Assembly: GCA_040882505.1 (NCBI GenBank)
Contig: JBBEBE010000009.1
Location: forward strand, 186,001 to 250,000
DNA from: JBBEBE01 sp040882505
GTDB taxonomy: Bacteria; Bacteroidota; Rhodothermia; Balneolales; Balneolaceae
DNA: 64,000 nt
Direction: 5' to 3'
How positions within the stretch are numbered: the first letter of the stretch is position 1; every line of letters begins with the position of its first letter. The position numbers and the translations under genes were made by a program. Below, one piece after another: positions 44,832 to 53,237 of the stretch. The notes below the pieces were generated by a model. The model saw nothing but the letters and a program-made list of their open reading frames with translations, did no database searches and was not told the DNA's origin.

Positions 44832-45685
44832 GAGGTAAAATGATTCACAATATTCTGCATTATTTGACCGGGACGGCTGTTTCGGACGTTGCCGAACCGT
44901 CGGTCGCGTCGTTGGTAGGATTCAATCGCTTGATAGAGTTCATCTCTCCGGAAATCAGGCCAATACGTCCGGGTAATGTACAGTTCGGAGTAGGCAAGTT
45001 GCCAAAGCAGGAAATTGCTGATCCGATATTCACCACTGGTTCGAATAATCAGATCCGGGTCCGGTACCGAGGCTGTAGAAAGATGACTCGAAATCCGTTC
45101 GTCATTGATCTCGTCCGGATCCAGCTCGCCACGTTGTACCTCCCGAGCAATCTCCTTGACGGCTTCCGTGATATCCCAGCGCCCCGAGTAACTGAGTGCA
45201 AGGCATAACTGCATGCGCTTGTTGTTGCGAGTCAACGCCATGGCTTCACGAAGTTCCTTTTGACACTGCGCCGGAAATCGTTCGGTTTGGCCAATGGTCG
45301 TCAATCGAATATCGTTCTCGTGCAGCTTGTCCGTCTCGCTTCGGAGGGCACTTACCAGAAGTTTGATCAACGCATTGATTTCGCTGCTTGGCCGCCCCCA
45401 ATTCTCTGTCGAGAACGCGTAAAGAGTCAGGTACTGGACACCCAATTGGGCGGCCGATTCGGTGATATCCCGAACCGATTCCACTCCGGCGCGATGGCCG
45501 AAAACACGAACATTCCCTTTTCGCCGTGCCCATCGACCGTTCCCGTCCATGATTATGGCGATATGTTTCGGGATTTCGCCGGATGCGATCAGTGACTCCT
45601 GACGCTTCTGATCTTCGCCGGTCGGCTTTTTATGTGTTGTTGAATCTGATTCCAATCGTTCTGTTCTCCGGATGTCTCCATCCAT
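44828..45685 (-). CDS. uppS: Undecaprenyl diphosphate synthase UppS
   Basis: UppS makes the C55 carrier lipid used by MraY. The 285-residue product has the cis-prenyltransferase motifs HIAIIMDGNGRWARRKG, GHRAGVESVRDI, LTLYAFSTENWGRPSSEI, LALSYSGRWDI and DLIIRTSGEYRISNFLLWQLAYSELY. It carries an extra hydrophilic N-terminal stretch of about 40 residues before the fold. ATG 45685 has GGAG upstream; ATG 45703 is an alternative. The stop overlaps bamA (GTGA). Confidence 0.94.
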   Translation of the reverse strand: MDGDIRRTERLESDSTTHKKPTGEDQKRQESLIASGEIPKHIAIIMDGNGRWARRKGNVRVFGHRAGVESVRDITESAAQLGVQYLTLYAFSTENWGRPSSEINALIKLLVSALRSETDKLHENDIRLTTIGQTERFPAQCQKELREAMALTRNNKRMQLCLALSYSGRWDITEAVKEIAREVQRGELDPDEINDERISSHLSTASVPDPDLIIRTSGEYRISNFLLWQLAYSELYITRTYWPDFRRDELYQAIESYQRRDRRFGNVRNSRPGQIMQNIVNHFTS

Positions 45686-45711
45686 TCCTGTCACTCCGGG
45701 CATCTCCCGTA

Positions 45712-45738
45712 CTTGACAGATCTGTCGGATCTGTCAAG
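45712..45738. repeat. Perfect 11-bp inverted repeat upstream of uppS
   Basis: CTTGACAGATC (45712-45722) and GATCTGTCAAG (45728-45738) are perfectly complementary around a 5-nt centre. They lie in the 92-nt gap between ribH and uppS, 26 nt before the uppS ATG. There is no T tract on either side, so it is more likely an operator or a 5'UTR hairpin than a terminator. Confidence 0.75.
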
Positions 45739-45777
45739 CCAAACAAATTAGACCATGACAAAAGGTTTATCAAGCTT

Positions 45778-46233
45778 TCATTTGAGACGGCCCGACAAGG
45801 ATGCTTTCAATTCCAACATCTCGCAAAGTGCTAACGCAGCTTCGGCTCCTTTGTTACCTCGATCCCGACCCGCCCTCTCCATGGCTTGTTGAACCGTATC
45901 CGTTGTCAAAATTCCGAACGCAATCGGCTTTCCAGTCTGCATATTCAGTTCCCGTATACCGTCCGTGACGGCTCTGCACACATAATCAAAATGGGGGGTA
46001 TCCCCGCGAATGACGGCTCCAATCGCAATGACTCCATCCACATCATCACGCTCGGCCAACCATTTGCATGCCAATGGCACTTCAAACGAACCGGGACAAG
46101 AGACAACATGAATGGCTTCTGATGAGACCCCCTTCGCCTCCAGGGCCAGAATGGCTCCGTCCTTCATCTCGTCCGTCACCATCGAATTCCAACGGGCGAC
46201 AACCACGCCCACCCGAAGCTTGCTCCAGTTCAT
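45778..46233 (-). CDS. ribH: 6,7-dimethyl-8-ribityllumazine synthase RibH
   Basis: RibH makes the lumazine precursor of riboflavin. The 151-residue product has VGVVVARWNSMVTDEMKDGA, VVSCPGSFEVPLACKWLAE, the signature IAIGAVIRGDTPHFDYVC, PIAFGILTTDTVQQAMERAG and GNKGAEAALALCEML, with the catalytic His in TPHFDYV. ATG 46233 is preceded by GGTGGAG with 5 nt spacing and gives the usual length; upstream ATGs lie in or near the PHP gene. No other rib gene is visible in the window. Confidence 0.95.
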   Translation of the reverse strand: MNWSKLRVGVVVARWNSMVTDEMKDGAILALEAKGVSSEAIHVVSCPGSFEVPLACKWLAERDDVDGVIAIGAVIRGDTPHFDYVCRAVTDGIRELNMQTGKPIAFGILTTDTVQQAMERAGRDRGNKGAEAALALCEMLELKASLSGRLK

Positions 46234-46246
46234 AACGTCTCCACCC

Positions 46247-47116
46247 TCAGCTTGTTTCATGGCTGCCTCCTTTTTCTTTTTTCCAACTCTTTCGTTGCCT
46301 CGCGAGGCGGCGCAGGGATGCAACATGACCCGATCCTATTGTGACCACACCCAACCACGGAGCATATGTATTGGACGAACCATGAAAATCACTTCCACCC
46401 GTCTCCAGTACTCGCCGCTCTCGGGCCAGCTCGCGAAACCGCTTCTGTTGTTCAAAATCATGAGATGGATGGATCACCTCGATACCATCCAGCCCGACTT
46501 CCATATATTCGATCACCTCATTCTGATCATACAACGGTCCCGGATGGGCAAGAGACGTCACACCACCTGCCTCTGCGACACAATTCGTCAACTCCTCCAA
46601 CTCCACAAAATCTGTCTTGATGGAATCAATCATCTGCCCGGAAAGATGGCGCATAAACGCTTCCCCCACCGTGGCAACCACTCGCTTCCGTACCAAAGCT
46701 TGAGCCAGATGAGGTCGTCCGACCACCCGACTTCGTGCCTGAGCTTGCACCTCTTCCAGCGTCACCTCAATCCCCTGTTTCGAAAGGAGGCCCAAAATCT
46801 CCTCCATTCGATTGGACCGAGCGTCAATTTGTCTGCGAATCAGTGACCGAATCCGGTTGGAATCCGGGTCAAAGTCATAGGCCAATACATGAATCTGACG
46901 CCCCGGAACGGTCGCAGTAAACTCGACGCCCGGAATGAGTGTCAGATCGGAGTCGGAACCGAGTAGATGTGCAACACGGTCATACCCACTCAACGTATCG
47001 TGATCCGTTATTGACAGTGTCTCCAGATGGTGGGAACGGACCAGATCCGGGATCTCTTCCGGCTCGCAGGACCCGTCGGAAGCCGTTGTATGCAAATGCA
47101 GGTCTGCTCTACCCAC
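46247..47116 (-). CDS. PHP-domain phosphoesterase (RNase AM / nucleoside 3',5'-bisphosphate phosphatase-like)
   Basis: This 289-residue metal-dependent phosphoesterase has metal-binding motifs DLHLHTTASDGSCEPEEI, SITDHDTLSGYD, IPGVEFTATVPGRQIHVLAYD, VVGRPHLAQALV, SLAHPGP, IEVIHPSHD and the C-terminal GSDFHGS, in the order seen in YciV/TrpH-type proteins. These hydrolyse 3',5'-bisphosphonucleotides and the 5' ends of short RNAs. The start is GTG 47116 with a strong GGGAGGG upstream. It is followed after 13 nt by ribH. A role in removing pAp from sulfate assimilation is possible but not shown here. Confidence 0.86.
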   Translation of the reverse strand: MGRADLHLHTTASDGSCEPEEIPDLVRSHHLETLSITDHDTLSGYDRVAHLLGSDSDLTLIPGVEFTATVPGRQIHVLAYDFDPDSNRIRSLIRRQIDARSNRMEEILGLLSKQGIEVTLEEVQAQARSRVVGRPHLAQALVRKRVVATVGEAFMRHLSGQMIDSIKTDFVELEELTNCVAEAGGVTSLAHPGPLYDQNEVIEYMEVGLDGIEVIHPSHDFEQQKRFRELARERRVLETGGSDFHGSSNTYAPWLGVVTIGSGHVASLRRLARQRKSWKKEKGGSHETS

Positions 47117-47136
47117 GCTCCCTCCCGACCTTCAAC

Positions 47137-49167
47137 TCACTCACCGGCACGAACCCGCAAGGTTTGCCCCGGATATATTCTCGTTCCACGAAGACTGTTC
47201 AACCGCTGAATCTGGGCAACGGATACCCCGTGAGAATTTGCAATGCCGATCAGGGTGTCATTGCGCTGAACCGTATACGTAACCGTCCCCCCGGACCCGC
47301 TCTCGACTTGATGATCACCGGAACCTGCGGCCAACGAGAAAACATCTTCGCCAGCCTGCCGGCGACGATTCAGATCTTGTTTCTCTGCAAAAGAGAGGGA
47401 ATCCATTTGCCGGTAATAGGACGCCCGTCCGTTGGGCACATGAAGCGTCAGCTTCTGTCCCGCCCGAATAATGTTTCCGACCCCGTTCCAGTTCCGAACC
47501 TGCCAGGAGGCGACACCGAACCATTCGGCAATGTGTCCGACCGTATCCCCACTCTTCACCGTATACTCTACGGATGTACTGTTGGCCGGAACCTGAACTT
47601 GAGCCGACTGCCGGGAAGACGATGTGGAGGTACGTCGCGAAATTGAATTGGTCGGGCGATCGGCTGCAATCGGCTGCATCGAACCACTTGCGACCGGGAT
47701 CATGATCCGCTGTCCCGGATGAATAGTCGAACTCAACGACTCATTCGTATCATAAAGTGACCGGACAGATGTGTCGTACCGTCGTGCGATCTGTCCCAAA
47801 TTCTCTCCCCGGCTCACAGTATGCACCGCTACTTCATCCACTCGCTCGCTTTCAGGAATCCGTTCCACATTGGCGAGAAACTCTTGCCGAATGCCCGTCG
47901 GAATCTTGAGCGGGTACCGGTCTCCCGGAGGAGTCGCCCAGCGCAAAAGCTCCGGATTGTACTCACGTAGCTCCTGAGTGGTTATTCCGGCTGCTTCGGC
48001 GAGTCGATCCAGTGAAAGCAACCCCTCGACCTCGACCACGTCATACCTCCAGGGCTCTCCGCCATAGTGACGCTCGAACCCAAACTCTTCGGGATGAAGC
48101 GCAATCATGGTCGCGGCGATAAAGCCGGGGACATACCCTCTCGTCTCCCTGGGGAGATAGGGGTAGGCCGCCCAATAGTCCTCAATCCCTCCGGCAGAAT
48201 TGATCGCTCTCCGAAGACCCCGCGGCGAAATATTATAGTTGGCCATCGCCAGATGCCAATCTCCCCAAATGTTGTACAGATCACGCAGGTGTTGTGCAGC
48301 CGCACGCGTCGCCTTGACCGGATCTCTGCGTTCGTCAAGCCACCAATTGACCTCCAGGCCGTATGCGGCACCGGTTGGCCGGATGAATTGCCAAAGCCCA
48401 ACGGCCGCAGCCCAGCTTCGTGCAGTCGGATTCAGGCCACTTTCGATCATGGAGAGATGAATCAACTCGGGGGGGACTCCCTCCTCTTCAAAAATCTCTC
48501 TCATCATCGGAAAATACTTCTCGGATCGTTCCAGCCAGCGATCCATGACCTCCGGGCGCCGGATCGTATAGTACGTCAAGTGACGCGTCACATGGCTGTT
48601 CTGCACCAATGGAATCTCGGTCTGGTCGAACCGAATCTGAACGGGAAGGTCGAACCGTTCAGGCACCCAATCGTCACCCTCGCCCCAGAGTTCCTCTTGC
48701 ACGTCGAACACCTCTCCCTCCACCTCATTCAACGAGCCGGTAACGTTGTAGAAGTCACGATACTCCGCGACTACCGAGCGATAGAGCTCGACAAAGCGCC
48801 GCTCTTCCCGCAAATCCGGACGGGTATCCAGCAACCAATGAAGTTCGGACACGGCTTCCCGAAGGCCCTCTTCTGCCGAGACCAGATCATCATCGATCCG
48901 TGCATTCAGAACATCGAGATAAATCCGGTAGACCTCCGCCATTTGTGCTAGTGACTCCCGATCCGTCAACTCGACCGGTTCCAGCTCACGCTCCGCCGGT
49001 TGCTCCGAAATCTCCAGTCCAAGGCCCAATGGATTGGGATAGGGAAGCAACTGTTTCTGCATCGGGTGGAGATTGTCCGTCGGCTCACTGTCACTCCCTC
49101 CCTGTTGCGCAATCAAGGGTGTGGATAGCAGACCCATAAAAAGAACGAATACGGTAAGGAATCGCAT
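47137..49167 (-). CDS. mltD: Membrane-bound lytic transglycosylase D-like, LysM repeats
   Basis: This 676-residue secreted murein hydrolase cleaves the MurNAc-GlcNAc bond with formation of 1,6-anhydroMurNAc. It has a signal peptide (RFLTVFVLFMGLLSTPLIA), a GH23 domain around residues 235-360 (PPELIHLSMIESGLNPTARS with the catalytic Glu, then GLWQFIRPTGAAYGL, YNISPRGLRRAI) and three LysM modules (HTVSRGENLGQIARRYDTS; YTVKSGDTVGHIAEWFGV; YTVQRNDTLIGIANSHGVS). ATG 49167 is preferred over TTG 49173. No lipobox is seen, unlike E. coli MltD. PHP gene starts 20 nt after its end. Confidence 0.92.
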   Translation of the reverse strand: MRFLTVFVLFMGLLSTPLIAQQGGSDSEPTDNLHPMQKQLLPYPNPLGLGLEISEQPAERELEPVELTDRESLAQMAEVYRIYLDVLNARIDDDLVSAEEGLREAVSELHWLLDTRPDLREERRFVELYRSVVAEYRDFYNVTGSLNEVEGEVFDVQEELWGEGDDWVPERFDLPVQIRFDQTEIPLVQNSHVTRHLTYYTIRRPEVMDRWLERSEKYFPMMREIFEEEGVPPELIHLSMIESGLNPTARSWAAAVGLWQFIRPTGAAYGLEVNWWLDERRDPVKATRAAAQHLRDLYNIWGDWHLAMANYNISPRGLRRAINSAGGIEDYWAAYPYLPRETRGYVPGFIAATMIALHPEEFGFERHYGGEPWRYDVVEVEGLLSLDRLAEAAGITTQELREYNPELLRWATPPGDRYPLKIPTGIRQEFLANVERIPESERVDEVAVHTVSRGENLGQIARRYDTSVRSLYDTNESLSSTIHPGQRIMIPVASGSMQPIAADRPTNSISRRTSTSSSRQSAQVQVPANSTSVEYTVKSGDTVGHIAEWFGVASWQVRNWNGVGNIIRAGQKLTLHVPNGRASYYRQMDSLSFAEKQDLNRRRQAGEDVFSLAAGSGDHQVESGSGGTVTYTVQRNDTLIGIANSHGVSVAQIQRLNSLRGTRIYPGQTLRVRAGE

Positions 49168-49249
49168 AGACAAAGCGTTGTTTCGGTGAATTTTTGAAAA
49201 TTAACCAATCCATCCCACTTATGGAACTTGAACCGGGATCTCTGGAGCG

Positions 49250-50944
49250 TCAATTTGTCGGGCCGAACCGCTCGCGATTGTGACTCCACCCCTGCACCAA
49301 TGGCCAACGACGCCCCATCCCGAACGCACGTGCAGTCACTTTCAGTATGGGAGGAGCCTGATATCGTTTGAATTCATTGCGATCGACCAGTGAAAGAAGC
49401 TTGCTCAGCGTCGCCCGACTCAGCGTTGTCATGGAATCGATCTCGTCGAGATCCAGCCTCCGTTCAAGATACGCTTCCAAAACCGGATCCAGAAGATCGT
49501 ATGGGGGCAGTGTATCCTGATCGGTCTGATCCGGACGAAGCTCGGCACTGGGTGCCTTTTCAAGGATGGAAACCGGTATCACTTCCCGGCCGTACCAGAC
49601 ATCGTTGATCCATCTTGAAAGTGCATATACATCCTGTTTGTAAAGATCTCCGATCGGGTTCAACCCACCGTTCATGTCCCCATAGAGCGTGGCATATCCG
49701 GTCGCCAGCTCTGACTTGTTCCCGGTCGTCAAGAGCAGATCGCCGAATTTGTTGGCCATCGCCATCAGAAGCAACCCCCGGATTCGACTCTGTACATTCT
49801 CTTCGGCAACCCCGAACGGTCGATCTCCAAACAGAGGGGCCAACGAGCGAACGGCTTGATCGTACATCTCCTCGATTGAGAGTTCATGCAGTGTCACGCC
49901 GAGCGCATCCGCCAACAAGACCGAATCGTCCACACTGCCGGGGCTCGAAAATCCGGAAGGCAGTGTCAATGCGGTCACGCGCTCCGGGCCAACCGCTTCT
50001 GCTGCAAGAACGGCGACCAGGGCCGAATCGATCCCGCCGCTCAATCCAAGAATCAGCCGTTCCGAAGCCCGACTCTTGGTAAGGTAGTCCCGGATACCCG
50101 TTACCAATCCCCGAAACAGTCGTTCCAGTTCGTCCTCGTTCTTGTCGTCTGCCTGCTTCCCGAGAATCCGGTCGGACCCTCTTGCAAGCTCCACGGTTTC
50201 GCTTCCGGTCTCAAACGGCAGCAACGACTGAAACACCGTTCCGTCCGGCATCACCACCATGGAGTCCCCCTCAAAGAGCAGTTCGGCTTGAGCGCCCACC
50301 TGATTGCAGTAGACAATCGGTGCTCCCAGTTCCCTCGCCCGTCGCGTCAATACCGTTCGACGAAGTTTGTGTTTTTGGCGGGTATAGGGGGATGCCGAAA
50401 GATTCAGGACCAAGTCCGGGTTCAAGGAGACCAGTCCCGCAACCGGATCTCCGTGATAGGCATGCGCACCACTTTCGTTCTCATTGTGCCAGAGATCCTC
50501 ACAAACCGTCAACCCGATCCGGTATCCCCCCAAATCCAGCCAGTGACAATTCGTGCCGGGCTCAAAATACCGCTCCTCGTTAAAGACATCGTAAGAGGGG
50601 AGAAGCTGCTTGGGCGCTGTTGCAAGTCGTGTCCCCTCTCGAGCAACTGTGACCACATTGCAGAGAGGTCGCCGACTTCCGGCCGGTGCGTGTTCAATGG
50701 TTCCGAATGCGACCGTCACATCGCCGGTTCGGGATACAAACTCGTGGCTGGCACGAATCGATGCCTCGCAAAACGCAGGTTGCTCCAGAAGATCCTGGGG
50801 CGGATACCCGGGCAGTGCCATCTCCGGAAAGATCAGAAGGGAGATTCCGTCCGTCCCGGCTTGCCGGAGGGCCTCTTCCATCTGCTGAATATTGCCCTCC
50901 AGATCTCCCGGAGTCGGGTTCATTTGAACCATTCGAATCTTCAT
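49250..50944 (-). CDS. nadE: Glutamine-dependent NAD+ synthase
   Basis: This NadE makes NAD+ from nicotinic acid adenine dinucleotide using glutamine. The 564-residue product has an N-terminal carbon-nitrogen hydrolase domain with the catalytic Glu (IFPEMALPGYPP), Lys (PKQLLPSYDVFNEERYF) and Cys (TVCEDLWHNE). The C-terminal synthetase domain has the ATP loop LGLSGGIDSALVAVL, TTGNKSELATGYATLYGD and RWINDVWYGREVIP. Start overlaps the NUDIX gene stop (ATGA). Confidence 0.95.
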   Translation of the reverse strand: MKIRMVQMNPTPGDLEGNIQQMEEALRQAGTDGISLLIFPEMALPGYPPQDLLEQPAFCEASIRASHEFVSRTGDVTVAFGTIEHAPAGSRRPLCNVVTVAREGTRLATAPKQLLPSYDVFNEERYFEPGTNCHWLDLGGYRIGLTVCEDLWHNENESGAHAYHGDPVAGLVSLNPDLVLNLSASPYTRQKHKLRRTVLTRRARELGAPIVYCNQVGAQAELLFEGDSMVVMPDGTVFQSLLPFETGSETVELARGSDRILGKQADDKNEDELERLFRGLVTGIRDYLTKSRASERLILGLSGGIDSALVAVLAAEAVGPERVTALTLPSGFSSPGSVDDSVLLADALGVTLHELSIEEMYDQAVRSLAPLFGDRPFGVAEENVQSRIRGLLLMAMANKFGDLLLTTGNKSELATGYATLYGDMNGGLNPIGDLYKQDVYALSRWINDVWYGREVIPVSILEKAPSAELRPDQTDQDTLPPYDLLDPVLEAYLERRLDLDEIDSMTTLSRATLSKLLSLVDRNEFKRYQAPPILKVTARAFGMGRRWPLVQGWSHNRERFGPTN

Positions 50945-51423
50945 ACACCCCTCTCGTCACTCAATTGCAGTTCAATGCATCCATCCCGCCTTCCGTAACG
51001 CTCCATCCCCGTTCGCAGACATTCGGGGAAGACCGGTCGGTCCGAAAGCTCGATCAGAGGAACCCAGGCAATATCAGTCAGAATGGCATCTCCCGGGCGA
51101 TCCGGATCGCTTCCCAGTTTCGGTACACCTCCGACCCAGTCACAGAGCCAATAATACTCAATGGCATGAAACGGAGGAGAAACAAACTGATGGTGAAGCG
51201 AGATGCGAATCGGTTCGACCCGAATCCCCGCCTCTTCTTCCACTTCCCGAATGACGGCCTCGTGAAGAGGCTCGCCAGGAATCACCTCTCCTCCGGGTGG
51301 AATCCAGATGGGATACGGCCGAGTGGGACCGTCCAGCTGCACCAACAATATTTTCTCTTCCCGAAGAATCAGTGCAGAGGATCGAATCCGGATCCGGTTT
51401 CGATCGGTTCGGCCCGAATTCAT
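50941..51423 (-). CDS. NUDIX hydrolase
   Basis: This 160-residue protein has a perfect NUDIX box, GGEVIPGEPLHEAVIREVEE EAGI (G x5 E x7 REVEEEAGI, residues about 43-66), after the usual strand SSALILREEKILLVQLDG. NUDIX enzymes hydrolyse nucleoside diphosphates linked to other groups; the substrate cannot be read. It is sandwiched between pyrG and nadE with 4-nt overlaps at both ends, which suggests a role in nucleotide or NAD housekeeping. Confidence 0.92.
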   Translation of the reverse strand: MNSGRTDRNRIRIRSSALILREEKILLVQLDGPTRPYPIWIPPGGEVIPGEPLHEAVIREVEEEAGIRVEPIRISLHHQFVSPPFHAIEYYWLCDWVGGVPKLGSDPDRPGDAILTDIAWVPLIELSDRPVFPECLRTGMERYGRRDGCIELQLSDERGV

Positions 51424-53063
51424 GCCGAATGCTGCCCATTACCCGAATCAAGCTCCAATTCACGGGCCGATGCAACCGATGCACCCACAAACGAAACAAA
51501 CAGAGGATGGGGACGGCTCACCGTACTTTTCAATTCCGGATGAAATTGTACGCCGACAAACCAGGGGTGTTTCGGAAGTTCTATGATTTCGACCAGATCC
51601 CGATCCGGATGGATCCCGGAAAAGAGGAGTCCGTTCTCGCGGAGTTTTTCACGAAGCCGGTTGTTCACTTCGTATCGATGACGATGCCGTTCATCAACCT
51701 CCGGTTGGCCATATGCCTTTTCGGCTCTGGATCCAGGTGCAAGCCGGCAGTGATAGCTTCCCAGCCTCATGGTTCCGCCCGTCTCCTGCCTGCCTTTTTG
51801 GTCCGACATCAGGTCAATGATGGGCCATGGACTGTCAGGGTCGAACTCTGTACTTCCTGCCTGCGACTCTCCACACACGTTTCTGGAGTACTCGATCACG
51901 GCACACTGCATTCCGAGACAGATCCCGAAAAAGGGAATCCCCTCTTCCCGTGCGTAACGTACGGCCTGCAACTTCCCGTCAATACCCCGATCTCCAAAAC
52001 CGGGAGCAACCAAAATACCGTCTGCACCTGCAAGACGCTTTTTCACATTCTCTTGCGTCAGGTGATCCGACTGAACCCAGTCGATCGTCACGCTGACATC
52101 ATTTGCAGCACCCCCATGGATCAGTGCTTCTATAATCGATTTGTAGGCATCATGGTACTCGACATACTTGCCGACCAGCGCAATGGTCACTTCCCGATCC
52201 GGGTGCTTGAGTCGGTCCACAAACCGGCTCCAGTCTGTCAGATCGGGTTCACTTGCCTTCAGGCCCAATTTTTCGATCACCCGTCGATCCAGGCCCTCCT
52301 CTCGCATTAAAAGGGGTACCTCGTAGATGCTCTCCGCATCCAGAGATGCAATCACGTCCTGATTCTCCACATTGCAGAATTGTGCAATCTTGGTCCGGAT
52401 GCCTTGATCAAGCTCGTACTCGGACCGACAAACGAGTAGATCCGGGCTCAATCCACTCTCGGAAAGTGTTTTGACCGAATGCTGAGTCGGTTTGGTCTTC
52501 AACTCACCTGCAGCTGCCAAATAAGGGACCAATGTCAGGTGGATGGAGAGTGTATTGCTGCGTCCGACATCGTATCGCATTTGACGCATCGCTTCAATGT
52601 ACGGGAGGCTTTCGATGTCTCCCACGGTTCCCCCCACTTCGACGATCACCACATCATACTCCCCGGACTCACCCAGGTTGAGTACATGGGATTTGATCTC
52701 GTCGGTAATATGGGGAATGACCTGAACCGTTTTCCCCAAATACGCACCTTTTCGCTCTTTGGTGATGACATCGTAATAGATCCGTCCGGTGGTCACATTG
52801 TTCTCCTGTGACGTCCGGATATCGAGAAACCGCTCATAATGACCCAGATCCAGATCGGTCTCGGCTCCGTCATCGGTCACATACACCTCTCCGTGTTCAT
52901 ACGGATTCATGGTTCCCGGATCCACATTGATGTAGGGGTCCAGTTTCTGCACCGTTACACGCAATCCCCTGGCGACCAAAAGACGGCCCAGTGATGCACA
53001 GATGATTCCTTTACCCAGAGATGAGGTCACACCACCGGTAACAAAAACGTATTTGGTAGCCAT
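51420..53063 (-). CDS. pyrG: CTP synthase PyrG
   Basis: PyrG aminates UTP to CTP using glutamine. The 547-residue product starts KYVFVTGGVTSSLGKGIICA (nucleotide-binding), has DPYINVDPGTMNPYEHGEVY, VEVGGTVGDIESLPYIEAMR, and a C-terminal class I glutaminase with the nucleophile Cys in FFGICLGMQCAV, SPWPIIDLMSDQ, and the His/Glu pair in VGVQFHPEL. ATG 53063 gives standard length; a longer frame to 53186 is not family-like. First gene of the pyrG-NUDIX-nadE operon; a candidate promoter lies about 90 nt upstream. Confidence 0.96.
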   Translation of the reverse strand: MATKYVFVTGGVTSSLGKGIICASLGRLLVARGLRVTVQKLDPYINVDPGTMNPYEHGEVYVTDDGAETDLDLGHYERFLDIRTSQENNVTTGRIYYDVITKERKGAYLGKTVQVIPHITDEIKSHVLNLGESGEYDVVIVEVGGTVGDIESLPYIEAMRQMRYDVGRSNTLSIHLTLVPYLAAAGELKTKPTQHSVKTLSESGLSPDLLVCRSEYELDQGIRTKIAQFCNVENQDVIASLDAESIYEVPLLMREEGLDRRVIEKLGLKASEPDLTDWSRFVDRLKHPDREVTIALVGKYVEYHDAYKSIIEALIHGGAANDVSVTIDWVQSDHLTQENVKKRLAGADGILVAPGFGDRGIDGKLQAVRYAREEGIPFFGICLGMQCAVIEYSRNVCGESQAGSTEFDPDSPWPIIDLMSDQKGRQETGGTMRLGSYHCRLAPGSRAEKAYGQPEVDERHRHRYEVNNRLREKLRENGLLFSGIHPDRDLVEIIELPKHPWFVGVQFHPELKSTVSRPHPLFVSFVGASVASARELELDSGNGQHSA

Positions 53064-53113
53064 GGAAGATTGATCCGAATTGAGATGTCGCAGCCATTGC
53101 CCACGCAGTAGAA

Positions 53114-53180
53114 ATTGAACGGGGCAGACAAGGACCCATGAATGGGTCGAAAAATAGGTGGTTCCCCTCTCCCGTTCAAT
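53114..53180. repeat. Nested inverted repeats in the pyrG/rlmB divergent region
   Basis: ATTGAACGGG (53114-53123) is perfectly complementary to CCCGTTCAAT (53171-53180). Inside it GACCCAT (53133-53139) and ATGGGTC (53142-53148) form a second perfect inverted repeat with a 2-nt centre. The region lies between the divergent pyrG and rlmB starts. Confidence 0.7.
53149..53180 (-). promoter_or_regulatory. Candidate Bacteroidota-type promoter of pyrG
   Basis: On the minus strand TTG (within ATTG, 53180-53177), a 20-bp spacer and TATTTTTC (53156-53149) fit the -33 / -7 pattern with the last G of TAnnTTTG replaced by C. The predicted start near 53141 falls inside the inner inverted repeat. Confidence 0.4.
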
Positions 53181-53237
53181 AGACAATACCCCGGAATGGA
53201 CTGTACCGGTTCATTGCTACATTGTATCTTGTCCGAC

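Noticed and set aside
45712..45738. Palindrome as a rho-independent terminator for ribH
   Set aside because: Strong stem but no T-rich tail in either direction; kept as an operator or hairpin candidate instead.
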